Shown: positions 13,001 to 22,372, counted from the first letter of the stretch. The stretch is 64,000 nucleotides of DNA from Reticulitermes speratus (GCA_021186555.1 JAJKFL010000031.1:19498487-19562486); one strand, 5' to 3'. Notes: generated from the sequence alone by a model not told the origin. Made by a program: numbers and translations.

Positions 13001-13213
13001 AATCCAATGTATTCTACCCTGTAACAGTGTTTCTCTTTCAAAGCATTTGTGAAAATTGTTTTATTCTGTGTTACAGATTTATCCAAATATGAAGAGTACA
13101 GGCAGAATAGTGATGTAAATAAAGAAGGGTCAAGCCATAATACACACCATGGAGAGAAGAGGCAGCATACAAGTCAGAAAGCAACAAATCATTCACGACA
13201 CAGATTGAAATGA
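2447..13213 (+). CDS. GPKOW: GPKOW, G-patch domain and KOW motif-containing spliceosome factor (Spp2/MOS2 family)
   Basis: Seven exons: 2447-2580, 4586-4785, 5078-5169, 5988-6091, 8708-8885, 11294-11426, 13077-13213 (978 nt, 325 aa). All introns are GT-AG and phases agree. The N-terminus ([20 protein letters not shown]) and the DLVIPL box (about residues 55-60) match the family. The G-patch lies at about 150-177 ([19 protein letters not shown]), followed by PRGMGLGAD. The first KOW is at about 216-240 ([21 protein letters not shown]). Family members sit in the nucleus, and the G-patch binds and activates the DEAH helicase DHX16/Prp2 before the first splicing step. The start is the first in-frame ATG of exon 1. 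Oddities: the protein ends in a Lys/His/Ser-rich tail (HSRHRLK) and lacks the second KOW and the C-terminal region of about 150 residues found in human GPKOW (476 aa). The exon 1-2 junction could also be 2582/4588. Introns hold LINE, SINE and Penelope-like debris. Confidence 0.9.
3119..3140. repeat. (TG)n microsatellite
   Basis: An uninterrupted TG dinucleotide run of about 11 units lies in GPKOW intron 1. Confidence 0.95.
3542..4301 (+). mobile_element. LINE 3' fragment, [12 protein letters not shown] family, copy 1
   Basis: The copy lies in GPKOW intron 1 and is read across frameshifts near 3718 and 4000. It gives [97 protein letters not shown] and [18 protein letters not shown] with a stop near 4221. 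This is the C-terminal end of a LINE polyprotein. The 3' UTR after it ends in a CCATGGAGTTAGTTAG-type sequence near 4301. This copy is the best preserved of the family in the window; the other five are listed separately. The frame breaks show it is inactive. Confidence 0.88.
5535..5600 (-). mobile_element. Possible short fragment of the tRNA-derived SINE
   Basis: About 60 bp (CCATGAATGC ... TTCCACTCATTCTTAATG) resemble the tail side of the SINE at 7945-8200 in the same orientation. The match is short and diverged, so the call is weak. It lies in GPKOW intron 3. Confidence 0.35.
7019..7108. repeat. (TG)n microsatellite followed by a G/A-rich purine tract
   Basis: A TG run (7019-7050) passes directly into a G-run, (GA)n and A/G-rich tract to about 7108, in GPKOW intron 4. 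One strand is pure purine from about 7055. Confidence 0.9.
7945..8200 (-). mobile_element. tRNA-derived SINE, copy 1 (GPKOW intron 4)
   Basis: Shares blocks with the copies at 11975-12240 and 30555-30785. These are a CTGGTCTGGATGTTTTGGAGAAG block, an AGAAAAATCTCTT block, and a right-hand end that read on the - strand resembles a tRNA head: TGGTGTAGCGACTAGC as a box A-like stretch and a diverged box B-like stretch. The tail side is at the left. The element therefore runs antisense to GPKOW. Confidence 0.65.
9440..9990 (-). mobile_element. Penelope-like element remnant (endonuclease tail and 3' end)
   Basis: On the - strand, 9860-9660 encodes [20 protein letters not shown] followed by TRDNGLMLS. 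This matches the pattern xYxDRxxKEAIEIxxHxNNxNRDxGxxLS at the end of the GIY-YIG endonuclease domain of Penelope-like retroelements. Further left, around 9454-9510, [15 protein letters not shown] resembles sequence often found at the ends of such elements. Only the C-terminal piece is left, with stops, so it is a dead fragment. It lies in GPKOW intron 5. The family assignment rests on pattern memory and needs a search. Confidence 0.55.
10641..10778. mobile_element. Short retroposed element with 12-bp target-site duplication
   Basis: Identical 12-bp direct repeats AGTTTTCAGTAC lie at 10629-10640 and 10779-10790 and flank 138 bp. The insert starts with an A-run and contains a CTGAAGA - T - GGGACA ... 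TGTTCCC - GAAATG segment at 10659-10690. That is a hairpin set between hammerhead-like core letters. It is in GPKOW intron 5. Confidence 0.7.
11975..12240 (-). mobile_element. tRNA-derived SINE, copy 2 (GPKOW intron 6)
   Basis: Same family and orientation as the copy at 7945-8200. It contains GGGGGAGTGGAGGTATAG at the left, a GCTGGTGTGGATGCTTTTG block, AGAAAAATATCTTGCCC, and a right end (CCAGTCCATAGCTTAGTCAC) that is the reverse complement of a tRNA-like box A. It runs antisense to GPKOW. Any ORF across it is spurious. Confidence 0.7.
12785..12898. repeat. 57-bp tandem duplication (two copies)
   Basis: Copies at 12785-12841 and 12842-12898 differ at only a few positions. Each holds GTGCATGTTTGCATA, CTTGTGAACTGATT and CACAATCAGTTTCTC. 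It lies about 180 bp before the last GPKOW exon. The unit length is a multiple of three, so a - strand frame stays open across it, but I do not believe that frame is coding. Confidence 0.9.
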
Positions 13214-13501
13214 GGCTTCAGAGATCAGAAATTAGATTCAATTAAGTTCTTACATTCCCATTATATGTGAAACATTAAGTAAAAAATAATTTTAAATTTT
13301 CCTTTCAGTTATTATTTTCTCTGTGCAATGTGTGTGTGTTAGACTCTTTTTAACGATGGAATAATGAAACTCTGGTAGCTGTGTAGATGTCAAAAATTAT
13401 TTCACATCAAAAGCTGTGGAATGTTCCAAGTCACACATGAGCAAAGGAGTATATATGGTGTTAGGATTCCTGATCATTGGAGGGAACTTAACCCTTTAAG
13501 A

Positions 13502-13712
13502 CCCAGCAGTTACTTTATGTACCGCCAAGATTAACATTAAAAAGTTTTACAGTCTGCCCGCTGAGTATTTGTGTGATTCTTCATGGATCTTGGTACAGAA
13601 GTGATAATTCCCCTGTACAGCATTAATGGGTAACTGAGATGGAGATTGTTTGCTGCACAGAATGAACTGAGAAAATATTCGTAATCTTGTTAATATTCGT
13701 CTTTATAAAGGG
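13502..13712. mobile_element. TTAA-flanked piggyBac-like MITE
   Basis: A TTAA at 13498-13501 and another at 13713-13716 flank a 211-bp segment that begins CCCTTTAAGACCC and ends CTTTATAAAGGG. This gives a short (about 7 bp) terminal inverted repeat CCCTTTA. TTAA target duplication with CCC/CCT-starting ends is the piggyBac hallmark. It lies in the presumed 3' flank of GPKOW. Confidence 0.6.
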
Positions 13713-13716
13713 TTAA

Positions 13717-14939
13717 AAAATTTAAAACTACTCTAAGCTCTATTAAAGAAACTTTTAAACAATGTTGTCTTTGCATTGTACTTATTTAGTGGACAGCTCT
13801 GCTGTGGTTTAAAATGTGTTGATTATAATACGAGTACATGGTGAAAAATAACGTTTATTTCATGTCATGTGTAACAGTATATGTAAGAGAGTTTTGTACT
13901 AGATGTTACAGTTTTGAGTGGGGCTCTGTAACATACTCATATGTCAGAGCAGTGACACACACACTGCTCCTTCCTGTAGGCTGTGCTGTATGTAGGACGT
14001 CACTGTCCTCAGAAGAAGTGCCAAGGTAACGTCTTGGCAATCAGAAGCATGGTGTCCTGCTCCAGACCACCTTGGCTTGACTACAGCCCTGTTCCCAAAT
14101 ACAAATCAGAAACATTACCAGTGGTGTCAATCTCCTTGATCAGAGAGAGGAGAACTGGATTTAGTCATTTATTACATTTTATTTATTGACCAATTTTAGC
14201 TATGTCAAGCTTCTGGCCTCCTGAAGTGTTCATGTTTTGTATAAAATTAGTTACCTGATTGTCGGGCGTTACAGTTTATTTTACATGACCATCTGACTGT
14301 ATACACAGCTTAATGACTAGTAATTAATTGCTTTGCTTAATGAAATTTAGTCACAATTTAGAACCTAGTTGAACAGATTTGCACTGTTCTGGGATATTAT
14401 GCAGAATGGAGTGGTAATTCTGTTCCAACGTTTTGGGACAACCTATCAGTTCCATCTTCTAGGATTTTCATATATAGAAATAGAAATATATGACTGAATA
14501 GGGAATGTGTTCGATGCTGAACTGATACCTGGTGCTCTCAGTGTGACCAAAGAGCACCAATTCATTGACATCTTTTCAGACTCTTTGGAAATAAAATTCC
14601 TGACAATGGCTCTGCTTGAATTCTTGAGGCTATTGAGTATGCTGATTCTATTTGCATCTTCCTGTTTGTGTGAGTCAGGTGTTTCTACTGTTGTTGCTAT
14701 AAAGAGCAAATATTAATCAAAAGCAAATTTGTAACAAGGACTGGAGTGGCAATCTCTTAAGCTCATCCCATAATTACAAAAATATAGTTTGAAATTTATT
14801 TCCAACAAAATGCTTTGCTTCTGTAAGGTTGTAATGTTCTATAGTTTTGTTTGATATGCAAGTTAAAATTTGATTGGTAAAAGTGGTACATTAATTTCTT
14901 GCACAGACCCAATCATTAGTTTATTCACGAGAGCAGGGG
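13717..14939. other. Intergenic stretch between GPKOW and NHP2
   Basis: No gene recognised. No second KOW exon for GPKOW could be found here. An ATTAAA at 13742-13747 could serve as a weak poly(A) signal for GPKOW. At 14425-14460, on the - strand, lies a 36-bp block nearly identical to 51363-51399 on the + strand (AAGATGG / CTGATAGGTTGTCC / GTTGG); this is a dispersed repeat. Confidence 0.5.
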
Positions 14940-15370
14940 GGGGGACATAATTTCATTTACTATTTTCGGAAGTCGCCGTATCGCCAAGCATCAAAATTCA
15001 TGCTTCTATTCATGAGGCTCTCTCTCCTTTGTTGCGCATGCCACCAACTTTGCTACGTTGACAAACGCCTCCACTACATACGCCAGACTATACCTCACCA
15101 GCTTGAGCTCTCCCCACGGATTACAAAACACTTCGATCCGCAGTCCATTACACAGATCAACATCTCGAATATTACTCGTGGCCTGCGCTCGGAACGACAC
15201 AGATCTCGGAACAGTTTCTCCATACCTTCACTAATCTGTGCCATCCCGATGGAGAGGTATGGGTGTACAATCATGAAATCGGAACCGTACAGTTGGTGGT
15301 TCTGTCTGTGTGGTTGGTAGCGTGTTGTGTTTGTTTCGGTTGGTACAATCGAGCACGTGGAAAACAAAAT
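14940..15370 (+). promoter_or_regulatory. NHP2 promoter / 5' UTR region
   Basis: The base composition shifts here to more GC and CpG than in the flanking sequence, as expected of a housekeeping promoter. The start codon at 15371 has a good context (AAAACAAAATATGAAG). No TATA box is evident close to it. Confidence 0.45.
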
Positions 15371-18231
15371 ATGAAGAAGTCCAAGAAAGACCGTAAGTCT
15401 GGTGAAATAGCAGCTGAGCAGGATAAAGGAGAAGCTCTAGCCGGTTCTTCAGATAAGAACGCAAATGAAGAAGTCGTATATGTGAGTCCTATAGCACAAC
15501 CCATGGCATCGTCGAAGGTAACGAAGAAAATACGAAAATTGATTAAAGCAGGTAAGTTGATGTCCAGACATGGAAATGTTTGTATTAAATTTTGTGGTAA
15601 AGATGACCAGCTAATTCTTACAGGTCGGAGAGTGAGATTTTCATGGCAGTGAGGATTCATATTGTGGTCGTCTGGGTTATGACACCATGTAGTTTAGGAT
15701 GAAGGTCGGTAGGTATCAGCGTTTTGGTGATACATACTGGCTTCATTCAGAGTTGCAGATACACTTTGAAAATGGAGGCAGTATATTTATCCGAAACGAT
15801 ACCCGCCCTTCCGAATGCAAAGCGATATTCTAACATAGAAGACCTCCCTATGAAAATCTGTACTTCAGTTATGTGGTTATTGCAGGTTTGGCTTTAAATG
15901 AAAAGACTTACGTGCGGAATGGGTTGAGGGATGTTCAGTCAAGCATTCGCAAAAAGGAAAGAGGGTAAGTATTATGGTTTGGCTGGGTACCAGTGCTGCA
16001 AGTGCAATTTTACGTTGATACTATCAGTTACCTTACCTCAGGGAAGAGGGTTGTACTACCCGTGCTTTTTACCCACTAATCCGGGGATTTTCAGACACAG
16101 GGACATTATCCAATCTTGGCTCATGAGAACTTCTTGATGTGTCATGAACTACCAAACTAATCATCTTGCAGCTTTTGGCGTGTCATTCTGAGCTTGAGAA
16201 ATCTGGTTATTTTCAAATTTTTCACAAGTTTTCTTGATTGTGGTTGAGCATGTAGCTAGGATGGGAGAGATAAGTAATACATGCAGAAAACTTTTGGAAA
16301 ACTGAGAGCTAGGTGGGGGCATGACAGTGAAACATGTCTTAGCAAACTAAGTTGTGAGAATGGGAGGGAGGTGGACGGAAATAGCTGGGAGTGATGTCAA
16401 ATGGCAGGCCTTGGTTGTGGTGTGCAGCCTGTAGGTACTTTTATGTGAGTATGTCTGAGTGAGAGATGAAAGGTGTTCAGTATAATCAGTCCCTAAGTTA
16501 TGAACATCAAACAGTGATCCATAGGCTATGGAGAATTCATTATTTTGGTCACTTAAATGTCAGATTATGAGTATGAATCAGTACGGTCTTATCCTTCATG
16601 AATACATAGACTGCCTCCAAGACACTGTGTACTGGGATCCATTATTCACCTATACTACAAAGAATCGCCTACATTTTAACTGTTCTGACTTTTTTACACC
16701 ATTCTACTGTGTGCATGGGTTGCTAGTCTGGTTTTGTGCAGTGTTACTTTGATTTGATTCCCTGATTATGATCCCTTGGGGATCGAAACATGTAGGAGTG
16801 TTCTACGTGATATTGTAATATAAAATATCTGGGAAGAAACTGTGCATTTTGTTGGACTGAGTGGTGTGAATTGTTTATTGACAATGCATGGAATGAACAA
16901 TATAAAATATAAAGTGAATCAGTAGTTGTTGATGGGATTTGTGTACCTGGGGTTGTAGAGTGTGGGTTGTGTATTATGTGGGATGATCTGTAACATGGTT
17001 TTCACATATGTCTCTTAATGTGTTTGTCTTATGTAACTTCTGATCTAGAAGGCAATACCAGCATTCAAGTAAAGAAAGAATTTTTCAGTTTGATTGCTTT
17101 GTGCTGCATTTAATTACTAGCTTGCTTTCTGTTATTAATTTTAGATACATTGTATTCCAACTTACGCTGTGAATAGGTTCTTATGGGCAGGTTTGCAAAC
17201 CCAACCACTCTTTATAAAATTGTCTAGGGAATTCGATTTCACAGTCCCAAACAAAAGCCAAACTTTTGAAATACAACCCATTGGTACCTTGGGTGTTTCC
17301 TTTATTCCAATGTGAAGGTGGGTGGTATAATTTTTAAGCCTTTTTTCTTGAAAATAATAAGCCAATAAACTTTCATTAAAGTATATTACATTCAAAAGCT
17401 TATCTGTATCCTTATTTTACTTTCCATTATTCCTTAATTTTTAATTATTTATTTTTGTATTATGAAATAGTGCAAGTTCTTGTGTGCAATAACAGTGTAC
17501 TGTCAGCAGATTGTGCTGAATGTAATTAATTGCAAACTATGTATTTTATCAACTTGACTTTTTGTTCACCGTGCATTATGGTAATATATAAGTGGATATG
17601 TCAACCAACAACTGCACTAACTGGTTCGGATAATGGACACGTGAGTACTTGCATAACCCAGCGGAAGCAGCATACTTCAAAACATTCAAAATATACAAAT
17701 GAACACAAATGACATCTACCTACGATCACATTACACAACTTCAATAGTACTACTATAGTGGAACAGCGTACAAAAAATAACCCCCATGCGAACCAAATAA
17801 ACAATGGACAAGTGAAGTGAAGTGCACTTACGTGCGTACTGAGCCCCTGATGATGGTCACCTTGTGACCGAAACATATGTAGGGCATTGTAAAGTGTAAA
17901 TAAAACTTAATTAGTGCAGTTGTTGGTTGACATATCCACTAATATGTATTTTATATTTTAACAGTTAAGATGTACACATATGTTTATCATTTTCAGCCTA
18001 GTTATATTTGCCGGAGATGTGACACCAATAGAAGTAATGTGCCACTTACCAGGCGTGTGTGAGGAGCTTGATATCCCCTATATTTATGTTAACTCACGCC
18101 AAGTTTTGGGCTCAGCACTGGGTATCAAACGAGGTTCACTGATGGTGCTGTTGAAAAGACATGAAAGTTATGGGGATTTATATGATCAAGTTGTTAAAGT
18201 AATTGATTCTGTGCCACCGCCATGGTCTTAA
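15371..18231 (+). CDS. NHP2: NHP2, H/ACA ribonucleoprotein complex subunit 2
   Basis: Three exons: 15371-15551, 15886-15964, 17997-18231 (495 nt, 164 aa), all with GT-AG introns and matching phases. The basic N-terminus is followed by the family box YVSPIAQPMASSKVTKKI (about residues 37-54). The L7Ae/L30e-like RNA-binding fold covers about 50-160: VRNGLRDVQSSIRKKERG, FAGDVTPIEVMCHLPGVCEE (about 91-110), IPYIYV, SRQVLGSALG and MVLLKRHESYGDLYDQVVK. NHP2 works with dyskerin, NOP10 and GAR1 in nucleolar and Cajal-body H/ACA RNPs, which guide pseudouridylation of rRNA and snRNA. The frame stays open upstream to another ATG at 15263. I chose 15371 because it gives the usual family length, and the upstream extension is hydrophobic and out of character. 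Intron 2 (15965-17996) carries two hammerhead-like motifs and an inverted-repeat element. Confidence 0.93.
15640..15830. repeat. Possible LINE/SINE tail fragment in NHP2 intron 1
   Basis: The stretch with GTCGTCTGGGTTATGACACC, ATGTAGTTTAGGATGAAGG and GATACATACTGGCTTCATTC resembles a dispersed tail found in many insect repeats. It also loosely resembles 51310-51400. The call is from memory of the pattern; no boundaries are visible. Confidence 0.3.
16757..16799 (+). ncRNA. Hammerhead-ribozyme-like motif, copy 1 (core changed)
   Basis: Layout: stem I 16757-16761 / 16795-16799 (ATTCC with GGAGT, one G-U). Core 16762-16768 reads CTGATTA, where a hammerhead needs CTGANGA. Then comes one extra T at 16769, stem II 16770-16775 / 16779-16784 (GATCCC / GGGATC), GAA 16785-16787, a loopless stem III ACA/TGT 16788-16793, and A at 16794 as the would-be cleavage-site nucleotide. 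The G8-to-T change would be expected to kill catalysis. The same architecture recurs at 17841-17885 with different paired bases. Hammerheads with tiny stem III are known from Penelope-like retroelements. Confidence 0.55.
17591..17940. mobile_element. 350-bp element with perfect 30-bp terminal inverted repeats, in NHP2 intron 2
   Basis: 17591-17620 is the exact reverse complement of 17911-17940 (ends AGTGGATATG ... CATATCCACT). The interior has no coding frame I recognise. It carries the hammerhead-like motif at 17841-17885 near its right end. The right end lies only 56 bp before NHP2 exon 3. It could be a foldback or MITE-type DNA element. It could also be a Penelope-like retroelement derivative, since these often have complex inverted or tandem terminal repeats. 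Flanking duplications are not clear (only AATAT-like). Confidence 0.7.
17841..17885 (+). ncRNA. Hammerhead-ribozyme-like motif, copy 2 (core intact)
   Basis: Stem I is 17843-17846 (GCCC) with 17882-17885 (GGGC). Core CTGATGA is 17847-17853. One extra T follows at 17854. Stem II is 17855-17860 (GGTCAC) with 17864-17869 (GTGACC), loop CTT. GAA is 17870-17872. Stem III ACAT/ATGT is 17873-17880, with no loop. The nucleotide before the predicted cleavage point is A17881 (GUA triplet). All core letters of a type I hammerhead are present. The one departure is the unpaired T between A9 and stem II. A loopless stem III would favour activity as a dimer or a weak monomer. Activity is inferred, not shown. 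Confidence 0.6.
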
Positions 18232-18349
18232 AGGTTTCAGGAGTGGCCATAGCCAGTGGGAACTCAGATGTGGAAGTGAATGTTCAGTGACACCTGTACA
18301 TTTTATTTCTTGAAGATTTTATATTAATTTTATTATTGGTCTCCAGTGA

Positions 18350-18355
18350 AATAAA
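18350..18355 (+). terminator. NHP2 poly(A) signal (AATAAA)
   Basis: A canonical AATAAA lies 119 bp after the NHP2 stop codon, a normal distance for a short 3' UTR. Confidence 0.65.
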
Positions 18356-19055
18356 TACAACTTATTTAATCACAGAAATACTATGCAACCCACATTTTCT
18401 GTATCACAGTAGAGATTTAAAATTCCTCACAGTTATAACAAAATCCCACTGTGTTATATACTCTAGTACCATTAAGTTGTATTCACATTACCATAACCAG
18501 GTTTCCAAACATTTGAGTTTTATTTTTCTATGTGCATTTTGATCTTCAGAGTTTCTTTGAGAAAGTTTTATATGCATTTCTGTTTTTCCTAGTGTGTGCT
18601 GTGTGCCTAGTCTGTTAACAAAAATGTGTCCTCACTGTGTTATTTTGTTCCTTTTCAGTTCTGTAACACTTTGTGTCCTTACCTCTGTCTCAGAGTTAAA
18701 ACTTCACAAACCAAGCTCCACAGTATATATTTCTGAATTGAATTATTAGTACCTTGTTCTGTTATGTTCTTAATATCCTCTTTTTTCTCTTTGTTTAGTG
18801 TATGTACTTTTAGGACAGTTTTATTATACCCTATTTATCCTAATATAAGATCACCTCCCTTCACAGTCTTCAGGTTTAGAAAACACATACAAAACATATT
18901 GAACTTTGTGTGTTATTATGAGATGACCCCCTACCACCACCACCATACCCATCTTATGTTTGGGTAAATATGGTGTTTATTAAGGTAAGATGGAATAAGT
19001 GTGAATGAGTTTTGCACTAAATGACTTTTAATGCAATGTAAATAGTGACTGGTCA
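18356..19055. other. Intergenic stretch downstream of NHP2
   Basis: T-rich sequence with no recognisable gene or repeat. A short CACCACCACC-like run lies near 18935. Confidence 0.4.
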
Positions 19056-19059
19056 TTAA

Positions 19060-20298
19060 CCTTTAAGAGCCGAAATGGACAAATCTGTCCATCGTTATGT
19101 GTAGGTATGAATGCCAAAACGGACATTTTTGTCCAAAAATATATATGCAAACTTTTCGCATTAAATACAATATTGGCGGGGCAATAAGCGTGTGTAATGT
19201 TATGTATACATACAACAGATTTGAAGGTAATTTTACAGTTGTGCCTCATACCAAGGGGGCGTATTGGGGCGCGGAGGTAATATACCATAAAATGATGTAT
19301 TCAACACTGTTTAGAGCGTATTCAGCTTCATGCTCCAGCATCTGTACATTCATGTGCCCCAGATACCCATCGATTAAAAAGCCGGTAGGTTCGAGTTAAG
19401 ATTTATACGAGTTGATAGAAATATTTATGTACTTTCCGGGAACTGAACCCTGATCTCCTTTCTGGTAGTCGTATAACTTATTCACTGTTCTAGCCCGTGC
19501 TTGTACTCACAGAAAAATTTTCAATACATTTTCACAATATATTTGTTCAAATATATGAAAAAATTAAAAGCTTCCGGCTGTATTTACCCTTACGTACTTG
19601 ATGGAAGAATGAAACATAGCTCACCCGAGAAAGGCAGTATATGATGCGTCATCAGAAGGAAGTTACTTGTTACAGAAATTATTACATACCTTATTATTAG
19701 ATGTTCTCATCCGAATCAATATCACAGATCAGCTGTGATTCAATATCTTCATCACGAATATGCCTTCTGCGAGCCATGATGCTGATTATGTACTCACAAG
19801 AAATAATTTTCACAAGCGACAGGGTCACTGCACTGTGCGACAAACACTGAAAGAGTGTGGCCACTGGTAGGAATACCGAGAAACGTACTTTTCCTTTCGC
19901 AGGTCAGATTCCTCATGGTTGTAAAACTGTAAACCTCTTTGTAAGTACACCCTTACAGAAATCACACCAACGAAAAGCATTTCGCTGTTAAAATAACCTC
20001 ACAGAAATATTTTCCCTTGAAAGTGGGGACGAATTCAGGAGAAAGGAGCCAGAATTGAAGGCTAAAGAGAACGAAACATAACATATTACTAAAATTTTTG
20101 TGTCTTAGGGAAGTGGTTCATTCTTATTTTGCATCAAAATATTTTATAACAAACTATGATATACATTACCGTGTTCTCCATGCTTCACTTGAGTAAATAC
20201 GATTTATTTCACAGATCCAGCGTTCAAACGTTTAAATCCCCAGAGAAAATTCTGGTCCGCTGACAGTACAGGGTATTTAAATTGCCGGCTTTTAAAGG
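19060..20298 (-). mobile_element. Non-autonomous piggyBac-like element with remnant transposase N-terminus
   Basis: TTAA at 19056-19059 and 20299-20302 flank a 1239-bp unit. Its left end CCTTTAAGAGCCG and right end CGGCTTTTAAAGG are near-perfect inverted repeats. On the - strand, near 19775-19700, an ATG opens MARRRHIRDEDIE followed by SQLICDIDSDENI and a stop. This is the acidic DxxIxxxLxxSDSE-type N-terminus seen in piggyBac transposases. The DDD catalytic core is gone, so the copy depends on other elements for movement. It lies between NHP2 and AK3. Confidence 0.75.
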
Positions 20299-20530
20299 TT
20301 AATAATTACTTGCAAGTAAATTTTGTGGATTTTAAACACAAAACCCCATACCGCCAATCTATATGATTAATTTTCAAAAGAGATGGAAGATAAAAAAAAA
20401 AGGGAATAATGTAGATGGTCACATATTTACATCCCTGCATTTTGAGCAAGTGTAAATTTGGCCAGCCACCTCCCATAGTATTACAAGTAGGAGGTATGAG
20501 GGGTAAGAGCAGATTCGGTAAATGTGTATT

Positions 20531-20850
20531 AAGTAACTAACTCCATGGTGCAGAGTCCTTCTTGAGAAGCTAAATGTTTTTCAGCTAGTTAAGAAATTCC
20601 CCATCTTTTATGGAACCCCAATCTTCATTACTGTCTTAACAAATAATCCACAACTTATGCCTCTCTGGAGCCTGGTAAATCCATTCAATGCCTTCCCATC
20701 CTATTTCTTTAATATTCACTGTAATATCATTCTCTGTTCTGTGTATAGGTCTTCCAAGTAATCTCTTTCCTTCAGGTTTACCTACCTAAACCCTGTGTGC
20801 ATTTCTCTTTTTCTCCATACATGCCACATACCCTGCCCATTAACACTTAG
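20531..20850 (-). mobile_element. LINE 3' fragment, [12 protein letters not shown] family, copy 2
   Basis: On the + strand it reads as the reverse complement of the copy at 3542-4301. TAACTCCATGG is at the left (LINE 3' end), then CAGCTAGTTAAGAAATTCCCC, TATGGAACCCC (end of the ORF), and ATAGGTCTTCCAAGTAATC and CATACATGCCACATA further in. It is strongly decayed. Confidence 0.8.
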
Positions 20851-22372
20851 TTTAAAATTTTGTAATTGCAAAACTATTGGAAAAACATAACCATCCTTGG
20901 AGATAAATAATAGCTGATATTAAGATTATGTTTGTGCCTTCCATCTGTACCTGTAACATGCCTTCTGCCTTGGGTGAAGGAAACAGTTTTATAGCCTTCG
21001 CTGCAAAAAGTATAATGAAATCCTGTCTGATATTTGCCGCAGACAGTCAGTGTGGTGGTACATGTGTAAGACCAATCAATTAGAATATAAGAGTAACTAA
21101 TGGCACTGTCTCATCATTATATGTTGTGTGGTACAAACCTGTAAATAAATAGTTGTATTTCATAAACTTTGAATGCAGGACAACATACTTCATTACTTCT
21201 CTTCTGGTTGCCTTAAAGGCTGCTATGTGTTCTTGAAATGTCAGGAACTGAATACCTTGTGATGGTCCATCATATCCCAGAAGAATATAATCCTCGGCTA
21301 TATTATCACAAGAACCAGATACACATTTCTGTTGTTTCTGCCATGTGCTTTGTTTAGTCATTGTCAAATATCACATGGCCATGATAGTGTGGGGACAGCT
21401 ATGATTTTGTAAAACTATATATTTCCTCCTATTTTGTATTTAAAGTTCTCTTTATTTTATCATATATAGATCTGTTGGAATTTAGTTATTTTCCTATCTG
21501 TATTGTTATGGATATGAGATACTGCACCCCAAATTATTAGAGCTATTAACCTGCAAAAAAACATATTTGAGTTGATATTTAAATTATACTCGTAATTTCT
21601 CATAACCCCAACTCATGGTAATGAAAACTTGAGTCACTGGCAAAAAGGAAAGAGTTTATTTTTGGTAATGTTAATAAAAATCTGAATTTACATGTCTCTA
21701 TTCCTCAGTACTTTTTGCAAATAGGACAAAAGTTGAACAATATGAGTGGCAAGAAACGCATGGCCATCCTTCTGTCGCGATTCCTGCTTGTGCAGCATTT
21801 ATTAAGTTTCTCTGAGAACTCGTAGTTCGAATATTAAGCACTTGTGAAGAATGCGGAGCCTATGCAGCCCAGTAGTTGCTTTGACGAGGTTGTGGGCTGG
21901 ACGAGGGACGAATTGGGGTTCAATATCCTGCGGGAGTAAAAGACTTTTGCAGTGCCCGAAATGTTAGATTTGTAGATTCGTGGATATTTCACCGGGGGTT
22001 AGGGGGTCGCAACATGCTGTTCATTTCTATAACTCCATGTAGTAGTGTGGTTAAGACTGCGTGGAGCCGAAATTAACCACGCGGGCAATTTTACTTATGT
22101 GTAGATTCCTATATCGAGTTGGCAGCGCCACGCTGCAAGGAGTCAGGGGTACTACTATAAATAGTTATAGTCGATTGATTACATCTGATTTGTTGTGGCT
22201 AGAATATCAATGATCGGGAATTATATGCATACATACCATTCTGTATAATTCTGGGTACAGTGATTTACTGGAATTTTGAACTTTTCTTTTGCGGGTAACT
22301 AAACAGAATTGATTGAGTCGTTGAGCTGGTTTGACCGAAGAAGCGTGTCCTAGGCGTGGGATAATCTGGGCT
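20851..22372. other. Intergenic stretch with a tRNA-like SINE head
   Basis: No gene recognised. At about 21858-21935 (+), CAGCCCAGTAGTTGCTTTGA could serve as a box A region and GGGGTTCAATATCC as box B, spaced as in a tRNA-derived SINE head. This is a low-confidence call. The rest shows nothing I can name. Confidence 0.35.
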
